From a candidate division KSB1 bacterium (GTDB lineage: Bacteria > Zhuqueibacterota > Zhuqueibacteria > JANLFK01 > Oleimicrobiaceae): DNA of 64,000 bases. This document shows positions 34,726-44,418 of this stretch, in pieces; the first letter of the stretch is position 1; each line of letters starts with the position of its first letter. The position numbers were made by a program, and so were the translations under genes. The stretch is taken from assembly GCA_024655945.1 (NCBI GenBank), contig JANLFK010000003.1:248001-312000 (forward strand), in the 5' to 3' direction. The notes beneath the pieces are model-generated. The model saw only the letters and a program-made list of their open reading frames with translations. It was not told the origin of the DNA and did not search any database.

Positions 34726-35564
34726 GGCTGACCCTCGACAACGTCTCCTACCGCTACCGCCAGGCAGGACCCGCTAGCCGCTTGGCACTTGACGGCGTGA
34801 GCCTTGAAATCAAGGAGTGCGAGTTTGTCGCCTTGGTGGGGCCGAGTGGCTCAGGCAAGACCACCCTCATCCAGCACTTCACTGGCCTGCTCCGCCCAAG
34901 CGCCGGACGTGTACTGGTGGATGGCCAAGAGCTCCCCGAGCGTGGGCCTGCCCTGACCGCCTTGCGTCGGCGCATCGGGCTGGTATTCCAATCTCCGGAG
35001 CTGCAACTTTTCGAGGAAACGGTTTTCGAGGACGTGGCCTTTGGGCCGCGCAGACTGGGTCTGCCGGAACAGGAAATTGCGGCGCGCGTGGACTGGGCCC
35101 TGCGAGCAATGGGCCTTGACCCCGCAGCATTTGCCTCGCGCTCCCCTCACCGGCTGAGTGAAGGGGAGAAACGCCGGGTAGCAGTGGCCGGTGTGCTGGC
35201 GATGGACCCGGAGATGCTTGTCTTGGACGAACCCACCGCCGGCATGGACCCGGCAAGCGTACGGAGAATTGCCGACATTCTCGAGAATCTGCACCGGGAG
35301 GGTAAAACCATCGTCCTTGTGTCCCACAATATCGACTTGGTCTACCGCCTGGCGCAGCGGGTGATCGTCCTTGTGGCAGGGCGGATGGTGCTCGACTGCC
35401 CAAAAGAAGAGCTCGTCGCCCACGAGGCCCTCCTCGTGCGCCATGGCTTGGCATTGCCACGTCTGTTGCGCGTGCTGCGAAGAAACCCGCCGCCGCTGCC
35501 AATTGACCTGCGCCAGCTTCTCTCGGTGGAGGCAGTGGAGCAAGCGCTGCAGAACTTGAAGTGA
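34722..35564 (+). CDS. ECF/CbiO-type ABC transporter ATP-binding protein
   Basis: 280 residues. Walker A GPSGSGKTTL, Q-loop LVFQSPELQLF (the ECF-typical Q-SPE-Q-LF form), signature LSEGEKRRVAVAG, Walker B MLVLDEPTAGMDP and H-loop VSHN. This is the ATPase of an energy-coupling-factor uptake system for a vitamin or metal. No EcfT or substrate-binding S component lies in the window, so its partners must be elsewhere. GTGA overlap with the dGTPase gene. Confidence 0.9.
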   Translation: MRLTLDNVSYRYRQAGPASRLALDGVSLEIKECEFVALVGPSGSGKTTLIQHFTGLLRPSAGRVLVDGQELPERGPALTALRRRIGLVFQSPELQLFEETVFEDVAFGPRRLGLPEQEIAARVDWALRAMGLDPAAFASRSPHRLSEGEKRRVAVAGVLAMDPEMLVLDEPTAGMDPASVRRIADILENLHREGKTIVLVSHNIDLVYRLAQRVIVLVAGRMVLDCPKEELVAHEALLVRHGLALPRLLRVLRRNPPPLPIDLRQLLSVEAVEQALQNLK

Positions 35565-35887
35565 CCGGATACTTGCCACGCTCCAAGGCCTCTGTTCGGA
35601 AAGACGACACGATTACACCCCAATTACGGATTTGAAATTGTGATGCAGAGCACAGGCTCAAATGTGAAGAAAATGACAAGGGCTCGAAGAGGAGCGGTTT
35701 CCCGGGCGCTCGCTGCTGCTTGTCCCAAGACCATGTGTTCCTGTGGACTTGCCCTCGCAGCTTGGACGCTTGCCGTGTCGACCATCGCCCCGTCCTTGGC
35801 GGCGAGTGGTCGATTTTTTGCACACCTTGGCGTGGCCCCGAGGTGCTCGGGCCATGGCAAGCTGAACCACAACGAGGTGTGCGAGGC
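35565..35887 (+). other. intergenic leader upstream of the sigma-54 activator
   Basis: 323 bases. Frames continue open through it, but the translations (Ala/Arg/Cys-rich, up to 83 codons) show no family signal apart from one stretch that looks like a chance signal peptide. A -24/-12 type element at 35807-35822 is listed separately. No terminator hairpin was found after the ABC gene. Confidence 0.4.
35807..35822 (+). promoter_or_regulatory. candidate sigma-54 promoter (-24/-12)
   Basis: TGGTCGATTTTTTGCA has the invariant GG and GC dinucleotides exactly 10 nt apart and a perfect TTGCA -12 half. The -24 half matches only TGG. It lies 66 nt before the start of a sigma-54 activator, as expected for autoregulation. 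Confidence 0.35.
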
Positions 35888-36979
35888 ATGAGGGACGAGT
35901 TGACGGACACCCTTGCCGGGGTGTCAGTGGTGGGGTGCGACTTCCCGGAGGTGGCGGAGAAGAGTGGCAGCAGTGCCTTTGGGTTTGACTACTACTACCC
36001 CATGGTCAGTCACAACCCACAGATTCGGCAGATGCTCTCGCTCATCAGGAAAGTAGCGCGGAGCAACGCCACCGTGCTCATCCAGGGCGAGACGGGCACC
36101 GGCAAGGAGATGATGGCCGGCCTCATCCAGATGCTCAGCCTGCGTGCCGACAAGCCTTTTGTCCAGGTGAACTGCGCGGCCCTGCCAGACCAGCTCTTGG
36201 AGAGTGAGCTGTTCGGCCACGAGCGTGGCGCCTATACCGGCGCCTACACCACGCGCATCGGTAAGTTCGAGCTGGCCGACAAGGGGACGCTCTTTCTGGA
36301 CGAGGTTGGGGATATGGCCCTGCCCACCCAGGCCAAGATCCTGCGCGTGCTGCAGGAGCAGCGCTTCAATCGCTTAGGTGGCAACCGCATGATCAATGTG
36401 GACGTCCGCGTAATCGCAGCCACCAACAAGGACCTGGAGCGGGAGATTGAGCTGGGCAACTTCCGGCTGGACCTGTACTATCGACTGAATGTGGTACAGA
36501 TCAACATTCCCCCTTTGCGTGAGCGGCGCGAAGATATCCCCATTCTTGCCGAATATTTCCGGCGCAAGTTCGCCTCGGAAATGAAGAAAGAGGTGGGAGG
36601 ATTCACGCAAGAGACGATGCGCCTGCTACAGAACCATTCCTGGCCGGGGAACATCCGCGAGCTGAAGAATTTGGTGGAGAGGGCGGTCATCGTCGTCGGC
36701 GAAGGGCAACAGATTACGCCCAACGACCTCTCCCTCTCCGGCCGTGACTACTTTGCCGCGGGTGGCCAGAATCGCCGCCGCCTGGAAAGCGACTGCGGCG
36801 GCAGACTCACCACCCTCAACCTTGCCGAGCTGGAGCGCACTGCAATTCTGCAGGCATTAGAGAGGACAGGCTGGGTGCAGAAGGAGGCGGCTGCGCTCCT
36901 CGGCATTTCGCCGCGGGCGCTCAACTACAAGATCAGTCAGCACAACATCACCCACGAGTCGTGGAAAAAGCATGTGTGA
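35888..36979 (+). CDS. sigma-54-dependent transcriptional activator without receiver domain
   Basis: 363 residues. A short N-terminal region (about 35 residues) leads directly into the AAA+ domain: Walker A GETGTGKE, the sigma-54 contact loop GAYTGA (Tyr in place of the usual Phe), Walker B GTLFLDEVGD, and RLNVVQINIPPLRERREDI. The C-terminal Fis-type helix-turn-helix is ALERTGWVQKEAAALLGISPRALNYKI. With no receiver, GAF or PAS domain it resembles PspF-type activators controlled by a partner protein. The ATG at 35888 is chosen because earlier in-frame codons encode non-conserved sequence. It overlaps the next gene by 8 nt. Confidence 0.92.
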   Translation: MRDELTDTLAGVSVVGCDFPEVAEKSGSSAFGFDYYYPMVSHNPQIRQMLSLIRKVARSNATVLIQGETGTGKEMMAGLIQMLSLRADKPFVQVNCAALPDQLLESELFGHERGAYTGAYTTRIGKFELADKGTLFLDEVGDMALPTQAKILRVLQEQRFNRLGGNRMINVDVRVIAATNKDLEREIELGNFRLDLYYRLNVVQINIPPLRERREDIPILAEYFRRKFASEMKKEVGGFTQETMRLLQNHSWPGNIRELKNLVERAVIVVGEGQQITPNDLSLSGRDYFAAGGQNRRRLESDCGGRLTTLNLAELERTAILQALERTGWVQKEAAALLGISPRALNYKISQHNITHESWKKHV

Positions 36980-37589
36980 GGCGATGGGAAGAGAGGCTAC
37001 GAAGTTCTTGCTTGCTGTAACCTTGTCCGTATTCTTGTCCACCGTTGCTCAGGCTGGCCACCTGGTGATTGTCTGGGAGCCAAACCACGAACCGGATGTG
37101 GCCGGCTACATCGTCCACTACGGCACGCGGCCCGGCACATACGAGGCGTCCCTCGACGTGGGCGCAAAGACCCGCGTTCTGGTGGGCCCATTGGCAGACA
37201 GCGTGCGCTACTACTTTGCGGTGTCCGCCTACGACAGGTGGAACAACGAGAGTGCCCTGTCGCGAGAGGTGAGCGGCGTGGTGGGCCAAGGGGAGATTCT
37301 ACCCACCGAGTTTGTCCTCTACCCCAGCTTTCCCAATCCCTTTGCGACCGATACGTGGCTTGCCTTTGATCTGCCTTCCTCCGAAGAGGTTGAGCTCCGC
37401 ATTTTCGACATCAACGGCAAACTGGTGCGCACCCTGCGTCCGGCTGCCACCAATCCCGGAGCAAATGCCCCTGTGCTCTGGGACGGTCTTGACGACTCCG
37501 GCCGTCCTGTGCCGAGCGGCATCTACTACTGCCGTGGCTTTGCCTCCACTTTCCGCAGCCAGACTATTCGCATCATCCGCCTGCGCTGA
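36972..37589 (+). CDS. secreted protein with FnIII-like domain and type IX-style C-terminal sorting domain
   Basis: 205 residues. Signal peptide at about 1-28 (FLLAVTLSVFLSTVAQAG). A fibronectin type III-like domain follows (HLVIVWEPNHEPDVAGYIVHYG, then VRYYFAVSAYDRWNNESALS). The last 95 residues match the Por_Secre_tail/FlgD-like sorting domain: FVLYPSFPNPFATDTWLAFDLP, VELRIFDINGKLVRTL, WDGLDDSGRPVPSGIYY. Proteins of this kind are exported across the outer membrane by type IX secretion in FCB bacteria. The small size suggests a scaffold or surface piece. Translation is probably coupled to the activator gene. Confidence 0.85.
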   Translation: MCEAMGREATKFLLAVTLSVFLSTVAQAGHLVIVWEPNHEPDVAGYIVHYGTRPGTYEASLDVGAKTRVLVGPLADSVRYYFAVSAYDRWNNESALSREVSGVVGQGEILPTEFVLYPSFPNPFATDTWLAFDLPSSEEVELRIFDINGKLVRTLRPAATNPGANAPVLWDGLDDSGRPVPSGIYYCRGFASTFRSQTIRIIRLR

Positions 37590-37935
37590 GGATTGGACTG
37601 GGCCTTGAGCGGATGCGGGGCCCCTGGTCAAGTGACGCTCACGGCCTCCCCGGGTCAGCCTCGCCCGCTGCCGGGAAAGGCTTCAATCCTTGCGCAGCGG
37701 ACCCCGCCCCTCACAGCGACAGCAAAGGCCCCACGTTCCTCAACAGGGAGCTTGCGCCATCCGATTTGACGCCTACGTTCTTCGCCACCATGCGGAAACG
37801 TTCGGCCTGCGGCCTGATTCCTTGCGATGGCCCTGCCGACGCCCAGAGCCAGCCGCCGCCTGCCCTTTGTTCGGCCTTACGCCGTGCCTGCGCGGCGAGT
37901 TGGCAGCCAGGAGGTCCGCTCCGCCGGCCGACCTC
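37590..37935. other. intergenic region between convergent genes
   Basis: 346 bases between the sorting-domain gene (+) and nadE (-). The frames here are short or are ends of antisense frames over nadE, with no recognisable motif. It contains GGGGCCCC at about 37617 but no hairpin followed by T. No gene or RNA was recognised. Confidence 0.4.
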
Positions 37936-39669
37936 CTACTCCTCGCGGTAGCGATTGGTGATGGGCATGCGTCGATCCTTGCCAAAGGCGCGCGGCGTGA
38001 TCTTGATGCCCGGGGCCGCCTGCCGGCGTTTGTACTCGCTCATGTCGACCATCCGCACCACCCGCCGGACGGTCGCCTCGTCGAAACCCTGACCGACGAT
38101 GTCGGCTATGCTCAGGTCGCGCTCGACGTAGGCCTCAAGAATCGGATCCAGAACCCTGTACGGCGGCAGCGAGTCTTCGTCTTTCTGGTTGGGGCGCAGT
38201 TCGGCAGTGGGCGCCCTTTCGATGACCGACCTCGGGATGACCTCTCTGCCGCTGCGCGCGTTGACATGGTGGGCCAATCGATAAACCAACGTCTTCGGCA
38301 CGTCCTTGAGCACTGCAAAGCCGCCCACCATATCGCCGTAGATGGTGCAGTAGCCCACAGCCACCTCGCTCTTGTTGCCGGTTGCCAGCACCAGCCAATT
38401 GAACTTGTTGGCAAAGGCCATGAGAATGTTCCCGCGGATGCGCGCCTGAATGTTCTCCTCGGTGACGTCTTCGGGCAGGCCGCGGAAGTGTTCGGCCAGG
38501 AGCTGGCGGTAGACAGTCACGGCCTGCTGAATCGGCACGGTGATGAGGTTTATCCCGAGGTTCATCGCCACCTGCTGCGCATCGGTCATGCTCTGCTCGC
38601 TGGTGTAGACCGAGGGCATCCGCACGCCGGTCAGGTGCTGGGGGCCCACGGCCTCAGCGGCAATGGCGGCGACCAGGGCGGAGTCTATGCCACCGCTCAG
38701 GCCGAGGACCACGTCCCGGAAACCATTCTTGCAGACATAGTCGCGCGTGCCAAGCACCAGGGCGCGCCAGACCTCTTCCTCCATGTCGAGGTTTTCGAAG
38801 GCGCCTGGTGCAAGCGGCTGCTTTGGAAAATGATGCTCTGCGCCGGAGAGCACTACCTCGCGCTGCGGGTAGGGGGCCGCGAAACCCTTTTGCCGCGCGA
38901 TGAATTCGTTGTCGGCAGCGCGCAGGGCGTGCACTTGCTGTGGGTCGATATCCACCAGGATCATCTCTTCGGCAAAGGCTCTGCCATGCGCCAACACCTC
39001 GCCCGAGGGCGCTATCACCAGGCTCTGCCCGTCGAAAACCAACTCCTCCTGCCCGCCGACCAGATTGCAGTAGGCGAGGAACACCCTGCACCTCTTGGCG
39101 CGCGCCGTCATCATCTGCGCCCGCTCCTGGCCCTTCAGGGCGTGGAACGGCGAGCACGAAATGTTCACCACCACCTGCGCCCCAGCGGCATACGCGAGCG
39201 TCTCCACTACCCCTTCCGGCACCCAGAGGTCCTCGCAGATGGAAACCCCTATCCGCACCCCAGCGACGTCCAGGACGAGTACCTCACCTCCCGGCACAAA
39301 GTAGCGCTTTTCGTCGAACACCCCGTAGTTGGGCAGACAGATCTTGTGGTAGGTGGCCACCAGTTGACCGTCGCGCATCACAGCAGCAGCGTTGTGAAGA
39401 CCCGCCGCGTCGTGGTCGGCGAATCCTACCACTGCCACAAGGCCCTTTGCGGCTGCTACCACGCTCTCCAGCGCCAAGCGGTTATCTTCCGCAAAACGGC
39501 GCCGCAGGAGCAGGTCCTCAGGCGGGTACCCGGTCAACACCAGCTCGGGGAACACGGCCACATCGGCGCCCACTCCCCTGGCCTTCTGCACGCCACTGAT
39601 GACGAGTTGGGCGTTTCCCTTGAGGTCTCCCACCGTTGGGTTAATCTGAAAGAGGGCGATCCTTAGCAT
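37936..39669 (-). CDS. nadE: glutamine-dependent NAD+ synthetase
   Basis: 577 residues, two domains. The N-terminal nitrilase-like glutaminase carries the Glu-Lys-Cys triad: Glu in VFPELVLTGYPPEDLL, Lys in KICLPNYGVFDE and Cys in GVSICEDLWVPEG. The C-terminal synthetase has the PP-loop GLSGGIDSALVA, then ATGNKSEVAVGYCTIYGDMVGG. It converts deamido-NAD to NAD with glutamine as nitrogen donor. The gene is 7 nt after the RmlD-like gene. Confidence 0.97.
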   Translation of the reverse strand: MLRIALFQINPTVGDLKGNAQLVISGVQKARGVGADVAVFPELVLTGYPPEDLLLRRRFAEDNRLALESVVAAAKGLVAVVGFADHDAAGLHNAAAVMRDGQLVATYHKICLPNYGVFDEKRYFVPGGEVLVLDVAGVRIGVSICEDLWVPEGVVETLAYAAGAQVVVNISCSPFHALKGQERAQMMTARAKRCRVFLAYCNLVGGQEELVFDGQSLVIAPSGEVLAHGRAFAEEMILVDIDPQQVHALRAADNEFIARQKGFAAPYPQREVVLSGAEHHFPKQPLAPGAFENLDMEEEVWRALVLGTRDYVCKNGFRDVVLGLSGGIDSALVAAIAAEAVGPQHLTGVRMPSVYTSEQSMTDAQQVAMNLGINLITVPIQQAVTVYRQLLAEHFRGLPEDVTEENIQARIRGNILMAFANKFNWLVLATGNKSEVAVGYCTIYGDMVGGFAVLKDVPKTLVYRLAHHVNARSGREVIPRSVIERAPTAELRPNQKDEDSLPPYRVLDPILEAYVERDLSIADIVGQGFDEATVRRVVRMVDMSEYKRRQAAPGIKITPRAFGKDRRMPITNRYREE

Positions 39670-39676
39670 TCCTGTC

Positions 39677-40630
39677 CTACTCCTGGCTCTGCTGACCCGC
39701 TGTGCTCGAGGTCACCGCTGCTCGGTATCCAGCGTGGGCGATCATGCGCCGCAGCCCATCCTGAACGCCATGGAGCCTCGTGGCAAGCAGTCTCTGGGCT
39801 CGCTCGGTGCACAGGCTGACGTCCCGAGGCCTGGGTGCGCCAAGAGGGACCTCCGCCATAGTGCGCTTCAGCAGCAGGGACGTGTTGTGACTCAAAAGGT
39901 GCGCCAGCTGCCAGCCGAAGGCAAAACGGTCCGTGCGCTCCGGGCCGGCAAGGTGGAGCACGCCAACAAACCCCCTGCCCGCCAGTTCCACCAGCGCTGC
40001 CGCCAGGTCGGAGACCAGAATCGGCGTGCGGTATTGGTCGACAAACAGGGGCACCGGTTCGCCTGCCGCCAGGCGCTGCTCAATCCAGGTAGAAAACGAC
40101 GATCCACCGGTGCGCGGCCGCCCGTAGATGAGAGCCGACCGGGCGATAACATGATTGGCGCAAAAAGCCTGCACGGCTTGTTCTGCTTCCACCTTGGTTG
40201 CTCCATAGACATTGACCGCGTGGGGACTGTCCGTCTCCCGGTACCAGCCAAGGCTGCCGTCGAAAACCATGTCCGAGGAAAGAAAGATCAGGCGGGCTGC
40301 ATTGACGCCACACCACTCCGCTATGGTTTTGGTGGCCTCCACGTTGATGAGCTGCGCCGCATCTGGATGAGCCTCGCAGTAATCCAGATCGGTGAGTGCC
40401 GCACAGTGGATCACCACCTGGGGGCGCACCGTGTCCAGCAGACGGCGCACGGCGCGCTCATCGCCCAGCCGGAGCTGAATGGCCTCCACTCCACGCAGGC
40501 AGAAGGGGTGCTCCTGCCAGGTGCCGTACACAGACCAGTGGCGCGCAGCTAAATAGGCCACATGGCCACCCAAAAAGCCGCTCGCGCCGGTGACTAAGAG
40601 TCGCCCAAGGCTGCTCTTGCCGCCTCTCAT
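39677..40630 (-). CDS. RmlD-like NAD(P)-dependent sugar-nucleotide reductase (SDR family)
   Basis: 317 residues. N-terminal Rossmann motif GRLLVTGASGFLGGHVA, then IHCAALTDLDYCEAHPD (dTDP-4-dehydrorhamnose reductase-like), LSSDMVFDG, the catalytic YGATK (Tyr/Lys) and YRTPILVSDLAAAL. The rmlA, B and C genes are not nearby, so a dedicated rhamnose role is doubtful; it could also be a MAT2B-like or epimerase-type protein. It lies between the Cys-rich small gene (6 nt) and nadE (7 nt). Confidence 0.85.
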   Translation of the reverse strand: MRGGKSSLGRLLVTGASGFLGGHVAYLAARHWSVYGTWQEHPFCLRGVEAIQLRLGDERAVRRLLDTVRPQVVIHCAALTDLDYCEAHPDAAQLINVEATKTIAEWCGVNAARLIFLSSDMVFDGSLGWYRETDSPHAVNVYGATKVEAEQAVQAFCANHVIARSALIYGRPRTGGSSFSTWIEQRLAAGEPVPLFVDQYRTPILVSDLAAALVELAGRGFVGVLHLAGPERTDRFAFGWQLAHLLSHNTSLLLKRTMAEVPLGAPRPRDVSLCTERAQRLLATRLHGVQDGLRRMIAHAGYRAAVTSSTAGQQSQE

Positions 40631-40636
40631 GAAGCC

Positions 40637-40855
40637 TCACAGGTTCGCCTTTGGTCGACGCCTGCCAAACTGCACGGCACAGGGCGCATTCTTCGGCACC
40701 AGCGCCTGCAGCTGTGCACACCAGAGCGCGGCAAAGGTGCGACAGCTACGCGCTCCGTCCAATGCCTCTTCTTTGGGGAAGGAGGCATGCTCGCAACGCA
40801 AGTCGCAAAACTTGATGCGCGCGGTGGTCACTCCTGCATTATCGTCTTCGCCCAT
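40637..40855 (-). CDS. small conserved-looking cysteine-rich protein
   Basis: 72 residues. Five cysteines in an ordered pattern: FCDLRCEHASFPKEEA, ARSCRTFAALWC, then NAPCAVQFGRRRPK. The composition (acidic and aromatic, few low-complexity runs) and the 6-nt gap to the next gene argue that it is real. A GAGGTGGCAGG leads into the ATG at 40855. The cysteines suggest a metal or Fe-S site. I do not recognise a named family and give no function. Confidence 0.7.
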   Translation of the reverse strand: MGEDDNAGVTTARIKFCDLRCEHASFPKEEALDGARSCRTFAALWCAQLQALVPKNAPCAVQFGRRRPKANL

Positions 40856-40898
40856 CCTGCCACCTCACCGCCTGTCTGCCTCGCGATTCGGGTAACGT

Positions 40899-40920
40899 TG
40901 AGCCTTCCTTTTTAGGCTCA
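40899..40920. repeat. inverted repeat in a divergent promoter region
   Basis: TGAGCCT-TCCTTTTT-AGGCTCA, a perfect 7-bp repeat with an 8-nt loop, 14 nt upstream of the rlmH -35 box and 43 nt before the small Cys-rich gene (minus strand). The T-run lies in the loop, so it is not a terminator; it could be an operator. Confidence 0.45.
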
Positions 40921-40934
40921 CGGACACAAATCTG

Positions 40935-40963
40935 TTGACATTGGCGCGAATGTTTCGTATAGT
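40935..40963 (+). promoter_or_regulatory. promoter of rlmH
   Basis: TTGACA (40935-40940), exactly 17 nt, TATAGT (40958-40963). A near-consensus promoter about 50 nt before the rlmH start. Confidence 0.85.
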
Positions 40964-41013
40964 AAAACGTCTGCCGCTGATGGCTGCCTCACTGTGCGAA
41001 GGAGGCCCCTTCG

Positions 41014-41481
41014 GTGCGTGTGAAGCTGATTGTCGTGGGCGCGCCAAAAAACACCCACGTCCGTGCATTGGCTGCAGATTACCTGCAGCGCCTCGCTCGC
41101 TATGCCAACGTAGAAGCCACCTACGTGAAAGAGGAGCGTCCTGGTGGCCGGTTTGGGACCAGCGCCCCCACGCGAGAGGAACGCAGGGTCCTGGAGCGCC
41201 TCACAGCACGCGACTTCGTCGTGGCTTTAGATGCCAAGGGCCGAATGATGAGCTCCCCTGAACTTGCGCAGTTTCTGGCCGCTCGTGCCAATGCGCCTGC
41301 CAGCTCCACCGTGTTCATCATCGGAGGTCCTGAGGGTCTTGGTCCCCACCTCAAGAACCGAGCTGACCTTACGTTGTCGCTTTCGCCAATGACCTTCCCC
41401 CACGAGCTCTGCCTGGTGCTGGTCTTGGAACAACTCTACCGCGCCTTCACCATCCTCAAAGGCGAGCCCTATCACAAATAG
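41014..41481 (+). CDS. rlmH: 23S rRNA (pseudouridine1915-N3)-methyltransferase RlmH
   Basis: 155 residues, SPOUT family, the usual length. Motifs: VKLIVVGAPKNTHVRALAADYLQRL at the start, EERRVLERLTARDFVVALDAKG, the SAM-knot sequence VFIIGGPEGLGPHLKNRAD and the C-terminal MTFPHELCLVLVLEQLYRAF, GEPYHK. It methylates pseudouridine in helix 69 of 23S rRNA. The GTG at 41014 has AAGGAGG 8 nt upstream. A single-gene unit with its own promoter. Confidence 0.97.
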   Translation: MRVKLIVVGAPKNTHVRALAADYLQRLARYANVEATYVKEERPGGRFGTSAPTREERRVLERLTARDFVVALDAKGRMMSSPELAQFLAARANAPASSTVFIIGGPEGLGPHLKNRADLTLSLSPMTFPHELCLVLVLEQLYRAFTILKGEPYHK

Positions 41482-41500
41482 CCCTGGGAAGGGGTGAGAC

Positions 41501-41527
41501 AAAAAAGCGCCGTCTCCGCATCGGCGC
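41501..41527 (-). terminator. intrinsic terminator after khpA
   Basis: On the minus strand GCGCCG-ATGCGGAGA-CGGCGC is followed by TTTTTT. It lies between the convergent khpA and rlmH genes and best serves khpA. Confidence 0.7.
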
Positions 41528-41630
41528 GCGCTCTTGCTCTGCCAGGACTGGCTGACTTGCGGGCCGTCGTCCCCCCGGCCAAGGGCACCCCCTGTGGAAG
41601 CACAATGCGTGGATAACGAGGATAGCCACT

Positions 41631-41861
41631 CTACTCGAGGATTTCCAGCGTGGCGTGCCTCCCCGACTTGCGGGCCACCGCGCTCAACAACACGCGGATG
41701 GCATGGGCGGTACGCCCATTCTTGCCAATGACCTTCCCCATATCCTGCCGGGCCACGCGCAGTTCATAGACGATCGTCGTCTCCCCGTACACCTCGGACA
41801 CCCTGACCTGATCCGGGTCGTCCACCAGGTGCTTGACGATGTACTCCACGAATTCCTTCAT
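41631..41861 (-). CDS. khpA: KH-domain RNA-binding protein KhpA
   Basis: 76 residues, a single KH domain. The family start [21 protein letters not shown] and the KH GxxG loop [18 protein letters not shown] are present. KhpA binds RNA, often with KhpB/Jag, and affects cell size and ribosome assembly. In many bacteria it sits between rpsP and rimM; here it is alone with its own promoter about 150 nt upstream and a terminator after it. Confidence 0.95.
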   Translation of the reverse strand: MKEFVEYIVKHLVDDPDQVRVSEVYGETTIVYELRVARQDMGKVIGKNGRTAHAIRVLLSAVARKSGRHATLEILE

Positions 41862-42011
41862 GGCTATCCCCTTCCTTTCGACTGGTCCGTTCCGCGATAG
41901 CCGGCGAGCCCCAGACCATCGGGCGTCAGGAGAGAGGCGAGATGCCTACTGCGGGTGCACCTGCGAGTTGTCGCGAACACACCGGCCATTGTCCTTAGCG
42001 ACTCTGTGCAT

Positions 42012-42040
42012 AATATACCCCACTGCATCTACATTGTCAA
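42012..42040 (-). promoter_or_regulatory. promoter of khpA
   Basis: On the minus strand TTGACA (42035-42040), 17 nt, TATATT (42012-42017): both boxes at or near consensus. It implies a 5' leader of about 140 nt before the khpA start. The rest of the region up to the groES promoter holds only a small repeat (TGCCA-AATGA-TGGCA near 42127). Confidence 0.85.
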
Positions 42041-42230
42041 GGAAAAAGTGAAGCACTTGCCTCCGCGGAACACCACCCTGTGCCTGGGCTGCCAGTCGCA
42101 GACAGCAAGACCGGAAGCCAAAAATTGCCAAATGATGGCAGGAGGTGCAGCTATCTGCCGGGAAGGGTAACTATGCTCGGCCATGTCCCAGATGGCGATG
42201 AAGCCTCCACAAGCTGAGGCAAGAGGCGTC

Positions 42231-42258
42231 TTGACATTTGGGCGCGGAACGTTATATT
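42231..42258 (+). promoter_or_regulatory. promoter of groES-groEL
   Basis: TTGACA (42231-42236), 16-nt spacer, TATATT (42253-42258). The CIRCE operator starts 13 nt after the -10 box, over the expected transcription start. Confidence 0.88.
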
Positions 42259-42271
42259 TGTAAGGCGTTTG

Positions 42272-42298
42272 TTAGCACTCACTACCAGGGAGTGCTAA
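42272..42298. promoter_or_regulatory. CIRCE operator (HrcA binding site)
   Basis: TTAGCACTC, nine bases, GAGTGCTAA: a perfect match to the CIRCE consensus. It predicts repression of groES-groEL by HrcA, released on heat shock. No hrcA gene lies in the window. Confidence 0.97.
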
Positions 42299-42350
42299 CA
42301 AGTGCGTCTCAGCTGTCCAAGTGTCAGTCTCATAGCAAGGAGGTGTAGGT

Positions 42351-42635
42351 ATGAACATCAAGCCGTTAGCTGATCGAGTGGTTGTCAAGCCCATTGAAGC
42401 TGAGGAGAAGAAGCAAGGGGGCATCATCATCCCCGACACTGCCAAGGAGAAGCCGCAGCAGGGGGAAGTTATTGCGGTCGGCCCTGGCAAGGTGAGCGAA
42501 TCTGGGCAGAAGATCCCGATGGAGGTGAAGAAAGGCGATCGTGTGCTGTACGGCAAGTACTCCGGCACAGAAGTGACCGTGGACGGCGAGGACCTGCTCA
42601 TCATGCGCGAGAGCGATATTCTCGCCATCATCTGA
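42351..42635 (+). CDS. groES: co-chaperonin GroES
   Basis: 94 residues. Standard Gro[22 protein letters not shown], the mobile loop [30 protein letters not shown] and the C-terminal [25 protein letters not shown]. It caps GroEL as a heptamer. AGGAGGTG precedes the ATG. First gene of the CIRCE-controlled unit. Confidence 0.99.
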   Translation: MNIKPLADRVVVKPIEAEEKKQGGIIIPDTAKEKPQQGEVIAVGPGKVSESGQKIPMEVKKGDRVLYGKYSGTEVTVDGEDLLIMRESDILAII

Positions 42636-42682
42636 ACGCAGTGAAGACGTGGACCGATGTCTAACCGATGGGAGGCAAGGCA

Positions 42683-44302
<1,620 letters not shown>

Positions 44303-44320
44303 TGCACACATCTCAGGCTG

Positions 44321-44352
44321 AAAACCCCTGCGCCCGTGCGCAGGGGTTTTTT
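44321..44352 (+). terminator. intrinsic terminator after groEL
   Basis: AACCCCTGCGC-CCGT-GCGCAGGGGTT is a perfect 11-bp stem with a 4-nt loop, followed by TTTT and flanked by A and T runs, so it may work in both directions. Confidence 0.93.
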
Positions 44353-44372
44353 GTTTGCGGCAGGGAATTGCC

Positions 44373-44401
44373 TTGACTTTGTGCTATTATTTTGATAAAT
44401 T
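44373..44401 (+). promoter_or_regulatory. promoter of the folB-folK-dNK unit
   Basis: TTGACT (44373-44378), 17 nt, TAAATT (44396-44401). The predicted start is about 10 nt before the ATG at 44419, leaving almost no leader for that start. Confidence 0.7.
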
Positions 44402-44418
44402 GAAAGCCCAAAAAAACA

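Noticed and set aside
35640-35891. 83-residue protein with a signal-peptide-like stretch
   Set aside because: No good ribosome-binding site, no recognisable mature domain, and it overlaps the candidate sigma-54 promoter region.
37690-39666. 658-codon open frame on the plus strand
   Set aside because: It lies antisense to nadE, a clear two-domain enzyme, and its translation is His/Arg-rich with no motif. High GC content keeps antisense frames open.
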